Origin: Thermothelomyces thermophilus ATCC 42464
Taxonomy: Eukaryota > Ascomycota > Sordariomycetes > Sordariales > Chaetomiaceae
NCBI RefSeq assembly: GCF_000226095.1
Contig: NC_016474.1
Span: forward strand, 4,278,001-4,342,000
Reading direction: 5' to 3'
Length of the DNA stretch: 64,000 nt
This document shows, piece after piece, positions 10,060-20,798 of the stretch (position 1 is its first letter; the number at the start of each line of letters is the position of its first letter). Under the pieces are notes generated by a model. The model saw only the letters and a list, made by a program, of their open reading frames with translations. It had not been told where the DNA came from and did not search any database. A program made the translations under genes and the position numbers.

Positions 10060-10541
10060 CTTATTCTCATACCAAGTAAACGAATGACAGTTGTATAGAA
10101 ATGAATCCGACATTACCGACATTGCCTTGCCCTAGAACCACATACAACTCCCCTTCCCTTTCTCTTCCCTGGTGCAGCCCCTCCAAACCCCCCAGCTCCG
10201 AGACAATATGTCGGACTCAAACCTCCGAGCTTAATTAGCGCTTGGATTGGCGCGACGGCCCGGCAGGGAGGCTGAGACCTGCAGCGTTGTAGCCATGGAC
10301 AAGATCCGACACTCGGCCTTTTCCGTTTTTGTCAGGTTATTTATGTCCTCCATTCTCCGATCTCACGTCGACAAACTCCGAATCCGATCGAACTTTTGGC
10401 CAGCGCAACAATCCGCCGAAGATAGCAAACCATCCCCCCCCCCCCCCAAAAAAAAAAGAAGCAGAGAACAAAAAAGAAGAATAAGAAAATAAGGGAGAAA
10501 AGCGCCCAGAACAACGGAAAGAGACGAATCAGAACAAAACT
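10060..10541. other. Promoter region of the FSH1-type hydrolase
   Basis: Contains a homopolymer run of C followed by A (10435-10458) and purine-rich DNA (10459-10540) immediately before the hydrolase ATG. No gene was seen. Confidence 0.45.
10434..10458. repeat. Poly-C / poly-A homopolymer run
   Basis: About 13 C followed by about 9 A in the leader region upstream of the hydrolase start. Confidence 0.85.
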
Positions 10542-11258
10542 ATGCATGCCAAAACGAAACCCTCGATCGTCTTCCTCCACGGCTCCGGCACCAACCCGGA
10601 CATCTTCCGCATGCAGACCCGCAAGCTCGCCGCCCTCCTGCAGCACCACTTCACCCTTCACTACCTGGCGGCGCCCCTGCCACGCGGGCCCGGCCCGGGC
10701 GTGCTGCCCTTCTTCGAGGGCTGCGGACCATACCTGACGTGGATGGACGACTCGTCCGCCGAGGCGGAGAAGGAGTACTGGGATGGCAGCCCGCTCTTTG
10801 AGCGGCTTCTGGAGCAGATCAAGCGGCTGTCCGGGCCGGAAGGCGGCAGCGCCGGCGCCGGGCCCGTCGTCGCGCTGGTGGGGTTCTCCATGGGCGGCAA
10901 GGTGGCGATGGAGCTGACGCGCCGGCTGGAGGGGGAGGGGGACCGCAGAATCAAGATGGTGATTCCCGTCTGCGGGACGGTGCCGCTGCAGGGCGGGTTC
11001 GATGAGGGCGGCGCCCGGAACGAGACCAAGGAGAAGGGGTACCGAGAGATCCTGGGCCGGGGCCCGGTCAAGGCCAAGAGCATACACCTCATCGGCGAGG
11101 ACGACCCGTGGCGGCCGGAGAGCGAGGTCTTGGTGGACTTCTTTGACGAGACGGGGAGGAGCGTGATCCGGTTCAAGGGGGCCCACCACATGCCGCTGGA
11201 TGACGCCCTAAACAGACAGGTCGCTAGGATGATCTTGGCGGCGTGCAAGGATGGATGA
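10542..11258 (+). CDS. FSH1 family serine hydrolase
   Basis: Intronless frame of 238 residues, the usual length of the FSH1 (DUF341, alpha/beta hydrolase) family. The oxyanion-side motif FLHGSGTN lies at residues 11-18, the nucleophile elbow GFSMGG at 114-119 with Ser116, the acid in GEDDPW (probably Asp188) and the histidine in GAHHMP (His215), so the catalytic triad is complete. Family members are cytosolic esterases or thioesterase-like enzymes; some release polyketides or other acyl products, but no biosynthetic core gene is present here, so the substrate is unknown. The start ATG is followed at once by the KPSIVFLHG strand that opens the fold, which fixes the N-terminus. The long minus-strand frames over this gene are antisense shadows. 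Confidence 0.92.
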   Translation: MHAKTKPSIVFLHGSGTNPDIFRMQTRKLAALLQHHFTLHYLAAPLPRGPGPGVLPFFEGCGPYLTWMDDSSAEAEKEYWDGSPLFERLLEQIKRLSGPEGGSAGAGPVVALVGFSMGGKVAMELTRRLEGEGDRRIKMVIPVCGTVPLQGGFDEGGARNETKEKGYREILGRGPVKAKSIHLIGEDDPWRPESEVLVDFFDETGRSVIRFKGAHHMPLDDALNRQVARMILAACKDG

Positions 11259-12275
11259 GGGCCGTGAGCGGCAGGAAATCTCATACCATGGAAAAATGGC
11301 AATGTAAGGGGGGGAATAGAACTAGGTGGTAGTGCTTCGACAGGCGCAGAAACGTCTATTATCTAGTTAGGTTTAATTTGCGTCATTGCCAACTCAAACC
11401 CAGACACGACGCGTAGAGGAAAGGTGCAATACCCTTGCCTTTCGAGTCTCCATTATCAAGTTTGTTTCTCACGGTGGGCGACTTGTGAAGAACGCATCGC
11501 TGACGTCCCTGGATGCTTTTCCACGAAAACCCCCTACCACTCCATCGGATGGGTGGTACAGCATCATGGTCTAATTATTATTCGGTTAGATTTGATCGCT
11601 TCATGCGATGTCACACTACATCTGTAACACACCTACCTTATGTACTTCATATATGGCCGACCTCGTTTCATTTTACGTGACAATTTCTTTAAGCTAATAA
11701 ACTACAAATGACAACTTCTAAGGTATAAATGGTAATAATACTTAAGTATATATATTAATAATATATCTAATGGTAATTAGATTGTACTTATTATGTTATA
11801 AAGAGGATATAATAGAGAGATAAATTATCTATAAACATCTAGTCTTTAGCTAAGCTAGGACTAAGTTTAATATTAATAATAATGACAGCTACCTCTAACA
11901 AAGCTATATCTTGCCTTATATTAGAGATATTACTAAAGTAATTAAAGCTATAAAGAACAGAGAGTATAATAGAATAACTAATAATAATTATATCCCTTAA
12001 AAGTTATGGTTAAGATAAGAATTCAAAGGATATAAATAAGCGTTTCAAGAGCCTTTATAAGTATAGAAGGCATACTTACACTAGGGTATATTAGGCCCTG
12101 GTACCTCTATAGGCCTTCCCCTGTGAAAACTAAGCGTAGGGAGTCCTTGTCCGACACGCGCTATATCCTGCTGCCGGCCTGGTCGGCCTTCTAGCGGTTG
12201 CTCTAGCTAGCTACTAAGGCCAACTCTATAGCCTATAATCTTCGTCGTAGGGCCTGTAAGGGGGGCAAGCCTACC
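11259..12275. other. Gene-free spacer with an AT-rich, RIP-like relic
   Basis: From about 11640 to 12080 base composition drops sharply to mostly A and T with many TATA, TTAATA and TAGCTA words, as in the retrotransposon half of the window. No open frame or LTR could be recognised, so it is called an old degraded repeat. From 12080 GC rises again and leads into the next coding region. Confidence 0.55.
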
Positions 12276-12830
12276 CTACGGCCCTCCTAGATCTACTGCC
12301 TGGCTATGGCTCCCGCGGCCTCTTGGGCCGTAGGCTTCGATCCCTAGCTCCTCGCTCCTGCCCTCCTTCTCTGGGTTAGGCTTGGTGACGGGCAGGGAAG
12401 GTCGACGGTCCTGGCGGGGGGCAGCCTCGGCAGGGGCAGGGCGCTTAGAGGGAGTCGGCATCGGCTCGGCAGACTCCTCCTCATCACCCTTCTCAACAAT
12501 CTCGCGCAATTTGGCGTAAAACTTACACGCCACGTTCATATCGTCGATATTATTGGCACCCTGCCGCTTACCCTTAATACGGGCCGGGTTGCCATTAATC
12601 TTATGCTTCTTGATGTAGGTCTTTAGGTTCGACTCGCTCGAGAACGCGTCCGTCTTGTAACAGAGGTCGCCATCCTCGTTGCTAAAGCGACAGTAAACCT
12701 CGCCTGGGGCGAGCTCGATTTCGCCATCCTCATTTCGCTCAAAGGGCGGCATACCAAGGTGGCGCTTCCTGGTTCCGCCGGCACCATTTAGGTACCATAT
12801 ATAGTCCTCCGTGTCCTTGTACGACGACAT
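12276..12830 (-). CDS. Hypothetical protein with a C2H2-like cysteine/histidine motif
   Basis: Intronless frame of 184 residues with a clear ATG at 12828-12830. Residues 47-80 (YCRFSNEDGDLC then F63, L69, H76) have the spacing of a degenerate C2H2 finger, with the second histidine replaced by the KINGN segment. The C-terminal half is Pro, Glu, Arg and Lys rich and probably disordered. It lies 219 bp downstream of another Cys-motif gene on the same strand, and both sit just after an AT-rich island, so they may form a lineage-specific or repeat-associated pair. No catalytic domain is visible and no function is assigned. Confidence 0.5.
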   Translation of the reverse strand: MSSYKDTEDYIWYLNGAGGTRKRHLGMPPFERNEDGEIELAPGEVYCRFSNEDGDLCYKTDAFSSESNLKTYIKKHKINGNPARIKGKRQGANNIDDMNVACKFYAKLREIVEKGDEEESAEPMPTPSKRPAPAEAAPRQDRRPSLPVTKPNPEKEGRSEELGIEAYGPRGRGSHSQAVDLGGP

Positions 12831-13049
12831 TTTTTATTGTCACAGAGTTTTGGTTTTCACTAAATAATATACATCCATCACGTTAAATAAGATACCTTAT
12901 CATTATTATTACTTGGGCCTGGTCAGCCTTCACAGCTTATTTTCGAAAAGAGACCCGTAACACCCCTCCGCTTTAGACCGGTCTCTCTGGTTTCACAGCC
13001 GGTCACCTTGCAATAGGCCTCTTGGCCCTCTTGTTTACCCCCTTCCGCC

Positions 13050-14057
13050 CTATCTTCCCCTTTCCTCATCCTCAATTCCGTCCTCGCGCCCACCCTCATC
13101 CTCACCCTCATCCTCACCCTCCAGGTCTCCGAGTTCCCCGCGTCGCCGCCGTTCGGCCGCCTTGCGCTTCCGGCGCCATTCGGCCGTCAGCCCCGCCCTC
13201 CGTGGCAGGCAGGTTGGGCAGCCCTTCTTTCGGCGGTCCGGGTTGGGCCGCCGGCACCAGATGCACAGGCCGCGCGCGACGAGGGCGGCGTTGCGCCGGC
13301 CGCGGGTGCCGAGGGGCCTAGGGGCGGGCTCGCCGTCGTTGTCGTTGTCATTGTTGCCATTGTCGCTCTGGCCCTGGTTGTCGGCTCGCTCCTTGTATAG
13401 GTTCAGGTTTTGCTGACCCTGATTTTTGATATCATTATGGCGGTCATCGGCGCCCGCGGAGGTTTGGCTGTTGTTGCTGTAGCCGAGATGATAGCGTTGG
13501 GCGAGCAGCGTTTGGTAGGGGCTATAGGGCCCGAAGGGAGCTGCTGCGGCGCCGAACCGGAGTGGCAGAAGCTGGTAGCCGAGGAACGGCGGGTTGTTGG
13601 GAGCGGCAAGGGCGGCGGCGGCGGCAACGGGGGCGTAGGGCAAGCCTTGGGTTGGGACCCAAGGGCCTTGGCTCGGGGCCGGTAGCTGGAACCCTACCTG
13701 AGGAGTCCCGAGAAAGCCCTGTACGGGCTGCTGGGGCGCCAATTGCTGGTTGGGGTTCGGCGCCGAGGGGGTGTACGGCGGCGGCGCGAGCCAGCTTTCG
13801 CTTGGAGTGAGCTGTGAATCGTTGTCGCCATGATTCTGTGGGTAGAGGCGGAGCCTGTGGGCATAAGGGTTGGCCGGAATGTTGCTTGGATAATATCCTC
13901 CAGGCTGAGCGAGATACCCTAACGCTGTGGAGGCGGCACTATAGTTATCGGCTTGGCCGGAACCCGCGACCATATCGGACCGCTGACACTCGACGCATAA
14001 GAGACGGTCCGCGGTATTGTTGCCGCAGCGGGCACAACGATTGCTCTGGGCCGACAT
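13050..14057 (-). CDS. Hypothetical protein with two CxxC zinc-ribbon-like motifs
   Basis: Intronless frame of 335 residues. The N-terminus has RCARCGNN and LLCVECQRSD, a C-x2-C-x9-C-x2-C ribbon at residues 8-24. Near the C-terminus LCIWCRRPNP and GCPTCLPRR form a second C-x2-C-x11-C-x2-C pair, followed by a strongly basic stretch (EWRRKRKAAERRRR) and an acidic tail. The middle about 200 residues are Pro, Gln, Tyr, Asn and Ala rich without predicted structure. Paired zinc motifs flanking a disordered segment plus a basic patch suggest nucleic-acid or protein binding, but this is inference; I do not recognise the family. A same-strand neighbour (12276-12830) also carries a finger-like motif. 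Confidence 0.6.
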   Translation of the reverse strand: MSAQSNRCARCGNNTADRLLCVECQRSDMVAGSGQADNYSAASTALGYLAQPGGYYPSNIPANPYAHRLRLYPQNHGDNDSQLTPSESWLAPPPYTPSAPNPNQQLAPQQPVQGFLGTPQVGFQLPAPSQGPWVPTQGLPYAPVAAAAALAAPNNPPFLGYQLLPLRFGAAAAPFGPYSPYQTLLAQRYHLGYSNNSQTSAGADDRHNDIKNQGQQNLNLYKERADNQGQSDNGNNDNDNDGEPAPRPLGTRGRRNAALVARGLCIWCRRPNPDRRKKGCPTCLPRRAGLTAEWRRKRKAAERRRRGELGDLEGEDEGEDEGGREDGIEDEERGR

Positions 14058-15019
14058 CTCTTTGAGAGTTTAGTCTTATTGTGTGCGAGGATGGAAGAGA
14101 AGAGCGTGAAGCTATATGAAAGCTTGAGAAGTGTAAAGAATTGATCAGATTGGTATTGTCTGTACGAAGATGGAGTAGAAGAGTATAAAGGTGTGTAATT
14201 AGAGGTTATGAAAAGTTGTAAGGTTAATTCTTTCGAGAGCCTCGGCGATGTAGATTTGAAGGTACTAGAACATAATAAGTGGGGAGATAGGAGTTGTACG
14301 ATCGGTCTGTTTTATGAACAGTCTGCTTGTAACTAAATCAGTGCGGTTGTACGCGTATAATTTCATCTGATCGAGGCCTCGTGTGGAGGTGAGGAGGTTC
14401 TAGGTAGGGATGAAAGCTCTATTATACAGCTCCGGTTTTGACTAAACAGTTTCCGATTGGAGCAGCCAGTAAACACTACTCGATGACGGGAAGGAACGAG
14501 AGGTGACGGAAATCAATTACCTATTCCCCTTGCTCATGTGGTTTAGATATATAGGGGAACGGGTCACGTCGCGATGTTATAATTTTTCTGTTTACTATTT
14601 GCTCTATACGGCACGCGATAGAACAAAGCCTGCCTTCCGAGACAGCTGGAATATGAGCTTAATAATTCCTCTCACCATTGGCTCCGTGAGGGCTAAAAAG
14701 GGCTTCACACTCTAGCGCATTCCAAGGAAACCCGGAAAGCACACGTCGGTCGTCGCCGTAGTTACCTGTCTCGAGAACATCTCCAACAAGGGCAGCTAAT
14801 TAAGCGAAGATCACACCACTTCGACATCCATCCCGTAGTATCTTAGGAAGAGGACGGTACGCAACACATCGCCTTTCTAAGCATGTCAAGAACAAAGAAA
14901 GTCGCGAGGGATATGCTCTGACGCGAAGTCGAGTGAGTCATGCCCATGATGAGGCGGCCCTCTTCGGTTCCCCCCCCTAAGCAGTTCAAGGACACTTTCC
15001 GGACTCCACATGGACCAGG
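14058..15019. other. Intergenic region
   Basis: Holds the likely promoter of the zinc-ribbon gene (minus strand) and the 3' region of the membrane-protein gene. A short plus-strand frame at 14503-14715 has no recognisable family. Confidence 0.4.
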
Positions 15020-16462
15020 TCACGACAGGGAGCAAGAGCTATACATTTTTATATGTAAAAAAACTAACATATTATAAGCGAAGTATCCCATTTTATATCC
15101 AGTCACCAGCCTGGCCTTGCGGCATCTTCTAATGCCCGGGACCTGCAGGGCTTCTGAACCTTTGAGCATCTCCTCCCCTGAACCGCCCTCGGTCCGGGGA
15201 TCCTGGTCGGGGACGGCGTACTGCCACGGCCCCATTCGGCGCGAGACGTGGGAGCCGTTCGGGAGGCGGTCGAGGAAGCTCTGGAAGGACATGTCGCTGG
15301 TGGAGCGGGAGCGCAGCAAGCCCCAGGACCGCAGGATGCGGTGCGTAGGGGCCTTGAGGGACGGGACGGAGGCCGCCAGCACGCCGATGGTCAGCTCCAG
15401 GCCCCAGAGGATGTCCTGCTCCACGTTAATCACGGGGCCGCCCGGGCCCAAGTAGCCCACGACGAGCAGCAGGCGCGCAACCGCCACGCCAGTAGCGGCT
15501 GTGCGGGCGGCCATGAGACAGCCGATGAGCATCTTTTCGTGCAAGGGCCGGCTGAGAGTGCGGATGAACGTGATGGGTAGGAGCGAGGGGATGAGATCGG
15601 AGGCTATGGTGAAGCCTTGACTTTCTCAGTCGTTTCGTTCGAGAGTGGCCAAAATTGGGGGGGGGGGGGTTCAGGACTACTGAAGCTGAGGAGTAGGGCC
15701 TTGCATGCTTACCGCTGTAAAGGTAGCCGTACGTCATAAAATGTGTCGGCTTGATACAGTTGGCGGAAGGGGTCGGCGCCCACCTCGCCGAGATGGGCCT
15801 GCACATGACGAGGTGCATGATGGTTCCAACGGCAAGCATACAGGTCTGGACGCCAATGACGGCCCATACGGTCATGGTCCACGGCAGCGACCGGCTATCC
15901 CTGAACCGGAGCAGCATCAGGGCCACCGAGATGCGGATGACGTTGATTCCCCAGACCCAGAGCACGCCGCCTGCTACGATCAGCGGCCCCATGGTCCAAG
16001 GATCGGGGCCGAAGCCTTCGAGACCCCGGCCGTGATGGTACATGGCCGCGTCGATCCCGTACCAAGCAATGGTCACGAACTGCGACCGTGCCGGACCCAG
16101 ATCAGCGGTCTGAACTGTAGCTAATTAAACAAACAACCAACAAGCCGTGGGCGAGGCACGTCCACAGCTAGGAAGGTCGAAAAGAGACCCTGCGGAAGTC
16201 TCACCAACAAATTGTGATTCATGGCGATGGAATAATTAAGTAATTAGAGAGATCTTACCAAAGCGAAGAGGAGCGTGTAATCGTCGGCGCCAATGCGCTG
16301 GGACGGCTGTAACCTCCAGTATATGCGGAGGCCCGTCGTGATGCACGCAATGCCCAGGAGCGTCCCCACGGGAGCCAGGGCGTGCACGACCAGCCGGTCG
16401 CCGGCGCGGTAGCCCTCGTCTACCATAGGCGGCGGCGGCGATGACGGCGGCGGAGGGGCCAT
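15020..16462 (-). CDS. Rhodopsin-domain integral membrane protein, Pth11-like (3 exons)
   Basis: The model on the minus strand has exons 16259-16462, 15713-16109 and 15020-15615, with GTAAGA/CAG and GTAAGC/AAG introns whose phases agree, giving 398 residues. It shows the fungal rhodopsin-domain order: a first helix (LAPVGTLLGIACITTGLRIYWRL) followed by the GADDYTLLFAL motif, then FVTIAWYGID, the helix ending in VIRISVALMLLRF, the WTMTVWAVIGVQTCMLAVGTI helix with a following C-R-P motif, and FTIASDLIPSLLPI, ending in a soluble tail of about 110 residues. This family includes receptor-like Pth11 proteins of the plasma membrane; no CFEM domain is present. Ligand and role are unknown. The start at 16462 is chosen because upstream frame residues are unlike the family. 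A G run sits in intron 2. Confidence 0.78.
15656..15670. repeat. Poly-G run in intron 2 of the rhodopsin-domain gene
   Basis: Run of G on the plus strand (C on the coding strand) between exons 2 and 3. Confidence 0.85.
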
Positions 16463-18113
16463 GGCTGGCGACCTCAGCAGACCGACCAGCTTATCCCCTC
16501 CTTCCAGGGCTAGGTGCGTGGTAGCAGGGCAAGGTTGATGCGGCGGCGATGAGACGATAGCAGAGCAGGTCTGAGGAGCCTCATCCAAGCATTCGTTACA
16601 GCGGTGGGGAGCAGAGCGGAAGAGGGTGGAGCTATGTAGGTAGGTATGTACCTGAGGTAGGGACGGAAGACGGGCCCGAGAGGCGGTCCCCCGGGGGGGG
16701 GGGGGGGGGGGACGAGCGACCGAAGATCTCGATCTCCTTCGGGAAGCCAAACCACGGCCCGAGAGGGGGTTAGACGGGCTGGCAATCACGGCCAGGTGCG
16801 TTTAGATCGGTCTAATTAGAGTTGGCGACCTTGAGCCGTCTTCTTCCTCCTCCTCGGCGGGAAAGGGGGAAGAGCGTGCGGGATGTGTCAGAAACGAGGC
16901 GGTTGCCCAGCAAATTCGCGGCGGACTACCAAATGCACAACAGTCCGGTCCGTCTTGACTACCTTACTTCATGACGGCAGAGCACTGGGCTCGTCCAAAC
17001 CTCAACTCCCTCTGGGTCGGGCGCCTCGAGGCCCACTTCCCATCGCCTACCCCTGACCGTCCCCGAGGCGAGGACCGGCGATCGTCAAGAGCATCGCTTT
17101 TTGCGGTCCAATCAGGGAAGAACGGACCAAACTCGATCTGGCGCACCGAGCAGGATCAGAGATGAACGGCTGTCGACTTTGGCATGAATCCGCAAGGTTT
17201 TCCCTTTAGGAGTCGGGATGTGAAACCGCCAGCAGCATTTTGCCTATCAAGTACGGAATACGCTTTCAATGGCGACCTCTCCAACTCCCGCCCTAGTCCT
17301 TGCTCTCCATGTATATACATACATACGTGTATGTAGGTAGTGCACCTAGGTCAACGGGCCACATTTCCGCTCTCTTGCCCGTACACAAGGCCCCTGGAGT
17401 TGCGAGGAACTTGCCGGGTCACGCTGTTGACTTCCCGTCTTTATTATTAGCACCTGAGTTTTAAATTATTGATATACTTGCATCTGATAACTCGACCTAC
17501 TTCGAGAATCTCAGCCTCCAAGAAGCAAGCATCAAAACACGCTGGACTTCACCGACGGTCGGCCACTAGCTTGCACTTATCTTTGCTTGCCCCGGGCGTG
17601 GCACAGAACCAAGTACCCGAGGGATCCTCGCCGCTGACAAGGGGTCACGTTGGGAGAGAAGGCCATCATTCGAGGCGGCTCCCTCAAATCCGTTCGGCTC
17701 GACCTCACCTGTCTACACATCCCCTTCATCCAATGTCACCGTCGCATCCGTGAATGTCGACACCCCCGCCCTCAACGACCGTGGGCGGTTGCATCCACCG
17801 GCAGCTTATCTTCTTGGCGGAGCGGGAGGATGACAAGGTTTGTCGTGGCCAGACAGCTGCGGCCTTTGCGCTTACTGTCGAAATAGCCCGGACTGGAACT
17901 CTTTCGTTTTTGGACATGTATCCGCGCTATAATAAGTGTATCCGCCGGGGAAACGACGCGGCATATTATATCGTCTCACAGCTCTCCTGCCCCTCTGCAA
18001 CGCAGTGGCCAGCAGTTTCACGCATTCCCTTTTGCTAATCTTCGTGCCCTTCTCCCCACCCAATTCAGCCCCCAAGAACTCCAATTCGTCTTTTGGACAT
18101 CTCATCTACTCCC
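16463..18113. other. Divergent promoter region, gene-free
   Basis: 1.65 kb between two divergently transcribed genes. It contains a long G run (16691-16711), a CATACATACGTGTATGTAGG inverted stretch near 17320-17338 and pyrimidine-rich DNA before 18114. Short open frames overlap on both strands without family signatures. Confidence 0.45.
16691..16711. repeat. Long poly-G homopolymer
   Basis: An almost pure G run in the 5' region of the rhodopsin-domain gene. Confidence 0.85.
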
Positions 18114-19325
18114 ATGATCAGTATGCGATCATCCTTGTCGGCCCTCCTCCTCTGGAGCGTGGTCCCGCTCATCCCGGTCGCCTCCGCCGGGGAGTGCAGC
18201 TACGGAGATATACCACAGATTATCGCCCACACCGGCGAACCGGTGGGCAGAGAAGAGAAGTACAACGGAGGTGAGCTGATAACTAAATTTTTTTTCTCTT
18301 CCCTCTATCTAGGTATCTTCCTTCCTTGGCACTGCCGGATAGCAACAACAAACCGCGGAACCGGGCGTGCTAACAGAGGTCCCATCATGCGTCTCCATAC
18401 CTAGTGAACCTATATATATCGGAGCCAGGCTGTGAGAACCCCAAGGTTGGCGTGCTGTACCTCACCGACGTCTTTGGCATCCAGCTGCTGGAGAACAAGC
18501 TGTCAGTTCCCCCCAACCGCCCTCCCCCACGTTTTGGCCGGAAGCACAAAGCCAGCATGAGAGTAAAGTGACCAACCATGCTCCGATAATCATCATGCCA
18601 CGCACATTCCACAGGCTCGCCGACTCGTTCGCGCGCGCGGGTTTCCTGGTCGTTGCTCCGGACCTGTTTGACGGCGAGCCGGCGCCCGCGGACTTCGGCA
18701 CGCCCGGCTTCAACATCACCGACTTCATCCTCAAGCACGGGCCCAATGCGACCGATCCTATCGTCGACGTCGGCCTGGCCTACCTTGGCGAGACGGGCGT
18801 CGACAAGATCGCCGCCACGGGCTACTGCTTCGGCGGCCGCTACGCCTTCCGCCTGCTCGCGGCCGGCAAGGGCGTCGACGCGGCCTTCGCCGCCCACCCC
18901 AGCCTTCTGGAGGACCGCGAGATTACGGCCGTCACGAATCCGATCAGCGTTGCCGCTGCTGGTGAGTATCCGACTCCTTGCTTTTCTAGTTTGATCTTCG
19001 TTTCTGGACCATAATTATCCTCTCTTCCTACGTGTCTTTCAAATTTGTTTTTTTTTTTGGCCACGAATCATACACGTGTTTCACGACTGACTTAAGTACT
19101 CTTTCGATAGAGAGCGACACGACGATGTCTCCTGAGAGGCGCTCGCAAATTGAGGCCCTTCTGGCCGACACCAAGAAGCCGTATCAGGTCAACCTATATA
19201 GCGGCACCTCCCACGGGTTCGGTGTGCGTGCCAATGTCTCCGACCCGCAGCAGAAGTTTGGCAAGGAATCCGCGTTCTCGCAAGCCGTCAGGTGGTTTGA
19301 GGCTTGGGCTGGCGGTGCGCTGTGA
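18114..19325 (+). CDS. Dienelactone hydrolase family protein with signal peptide (4 exons)
   Basis: Exons are 18114-18270, 18405-18501, 18615-18961 and 19111-19325. All junctions are GT-AG with agreeing phases, giving 271 residues. The core has the family order: VGVLYLTDVFGIQ, the LADSFARAGFLVVAPDLFDG block, the nucleophile motif GYCFGGRYA (catalytic Cys), AAHPS, an ESDTTMSPE segment that probably supplies the Asp, and the His motif YSGTSHGFGVR. These alpha/beta hydrolases open dienelactone or related lactones and esters; many fungal members have unknown substrates. The first 25 residues (MISMRSSLSALLLWSVVPLIPVASA) look like a cleavable signal peptide, unusual for a family that is mostly cytosolic. 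The second in-frame ATG at 18123 would still keep it. Confidence 0.88.
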
Positions 19326-20798
19326 GAGACTCGCAAATTCTGGGTACTAATAACTAGATTCTCGGGTGCTTCCGATCCGCCGTGGGAATATGTATCTATC
19401 CTGATGAGAATAAACTGGCTTATGCGCGAAACGGTATCTCGACATTGCTAGCGACCTGTCGATTGGAAACAACTTCTTTCGCCCTTCCCTTATCTCAGTC
19501 GTACCAAGGGGGCGGAAAAAGAAGGTTTAAGGCTGCAAGGATCAGACTCAAGCTGGCCTAGAGCAGAAGATCGGCGGGACGACGCAGTGCCTTGACGTGC
19601 GAGGCAAGCAAAGCGTAGATCGTTAATGACGCTGAAGGATTGTAGATGGATGTCGACTTTGGTTGCGGCCTAGAGCTGAGTTAGGTCAAAGATTGAGAGT
19701 TGGGAGAGCAAGTTGGGAGCGCGTCTGCCTCGCAGGTATTTAATATGTCACTTGTTTCTCTTCAAGTCGGGCTTACCTTGTCAAAACCTCGTACTTAGAC
19801 GGTGAACCAAGTGGTAGTAATATACGAAAGAAGCCGGAAACCAGCTGTAGGATGCATCTACGTACTGTACTACAAGACTTAATAATTATTAGCGCATCCC
19901 TCTGTGGTAATCGAGTACGGGAGGCACAGCGAGAGTTCAACGCCCAGAAAGAAGTTAACATCCAAACAGTTAATATCGCCACCCGCTTCTTACCTACACC
20001 GAGGAGCTCTCTTCCTACTAAGTAATTATCTAGTCAGTTCGCGGAGGAGCAACCAGTTCGGCGCAAAGAAGTCGACCCCTAGGCCGCTGAGGCGGCGCGC
20101 AAGAACACGGTCACAATCAGCCAGGGCACCATATCTTCACAGCTCGACGCCAAGTCCATGTAGGGAAGATGCAACCGGTTGCACACCGGATAGATAGCAT
20201 TCAACATTAATATCTACTCCAACAACCTAGAATCATGTACATACAAAGATTATGATCGCCGCGGACCAATAGATTGAAACCACGTCTCATCGCTTTTCTG
20301 CAGCCAAGTGTTGGTGCAAAGAGGCCCAGAATCAACGTAAACCGGCTTCCCCTCTCATAAACCTCGCATCGTCACACCCCAACTCCAGTCTGATTCGTTT
20401 CTCAGCTATGCCAAAAAGAAGGACTGAGAAAAATAAATAAGTTAAAAGAGTTAAGCAAAAAGAAATATGGGTCCAACAGGAAAAGTCCGGTTCCCGAACC
20501 GTAGTATGGGCGTGCAGTCGAGGATCAACCAAGTCGCAAGAGTGTCCAGAAGGAAACGACAATGGGCGGCCCATGTATATATACGCCAATATCGCATGCA
20601 ATGCCCTCTATGACCCAAAACAGCTGCAGCAAGCGCCATCAAGTCAAGTTGCCCTGCATCCCCCTCCCCCCCCCCCCCCCCCCGGGCGACGTAGAGAGAC
20701 GTTTGAGCATTGGGTCTGTGCTCCCCAGACCCAATGTCGGCGGAGGCTTGTTTCACCGCTCTCGGCCCTGACCAGCCTCAACCGTCCGAGACGGAACT
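19326..20798. other. Convergent intergenic region, no supported gene
   Basis: 3' regions of the dienelactone hydrolase (+) and the acyltransferase (-). Only short, unrelated open frames occur. A poly-C run lies at about 20665-20683. No RNA gene recognised. Confidence 0.45.
20664..20684. repeat. Poly-C homopolymer
   Basis: Long C run downstream of the acyltransferase stop codon; on the coding strand it is a G run in the 3' region. Confidence 0.85.

Noticed and set aside
10341-11189. 282-codon minus-strand frame
   Set aside because: Antisense to the FSH1 hydrolase with its complete catalytic triad.
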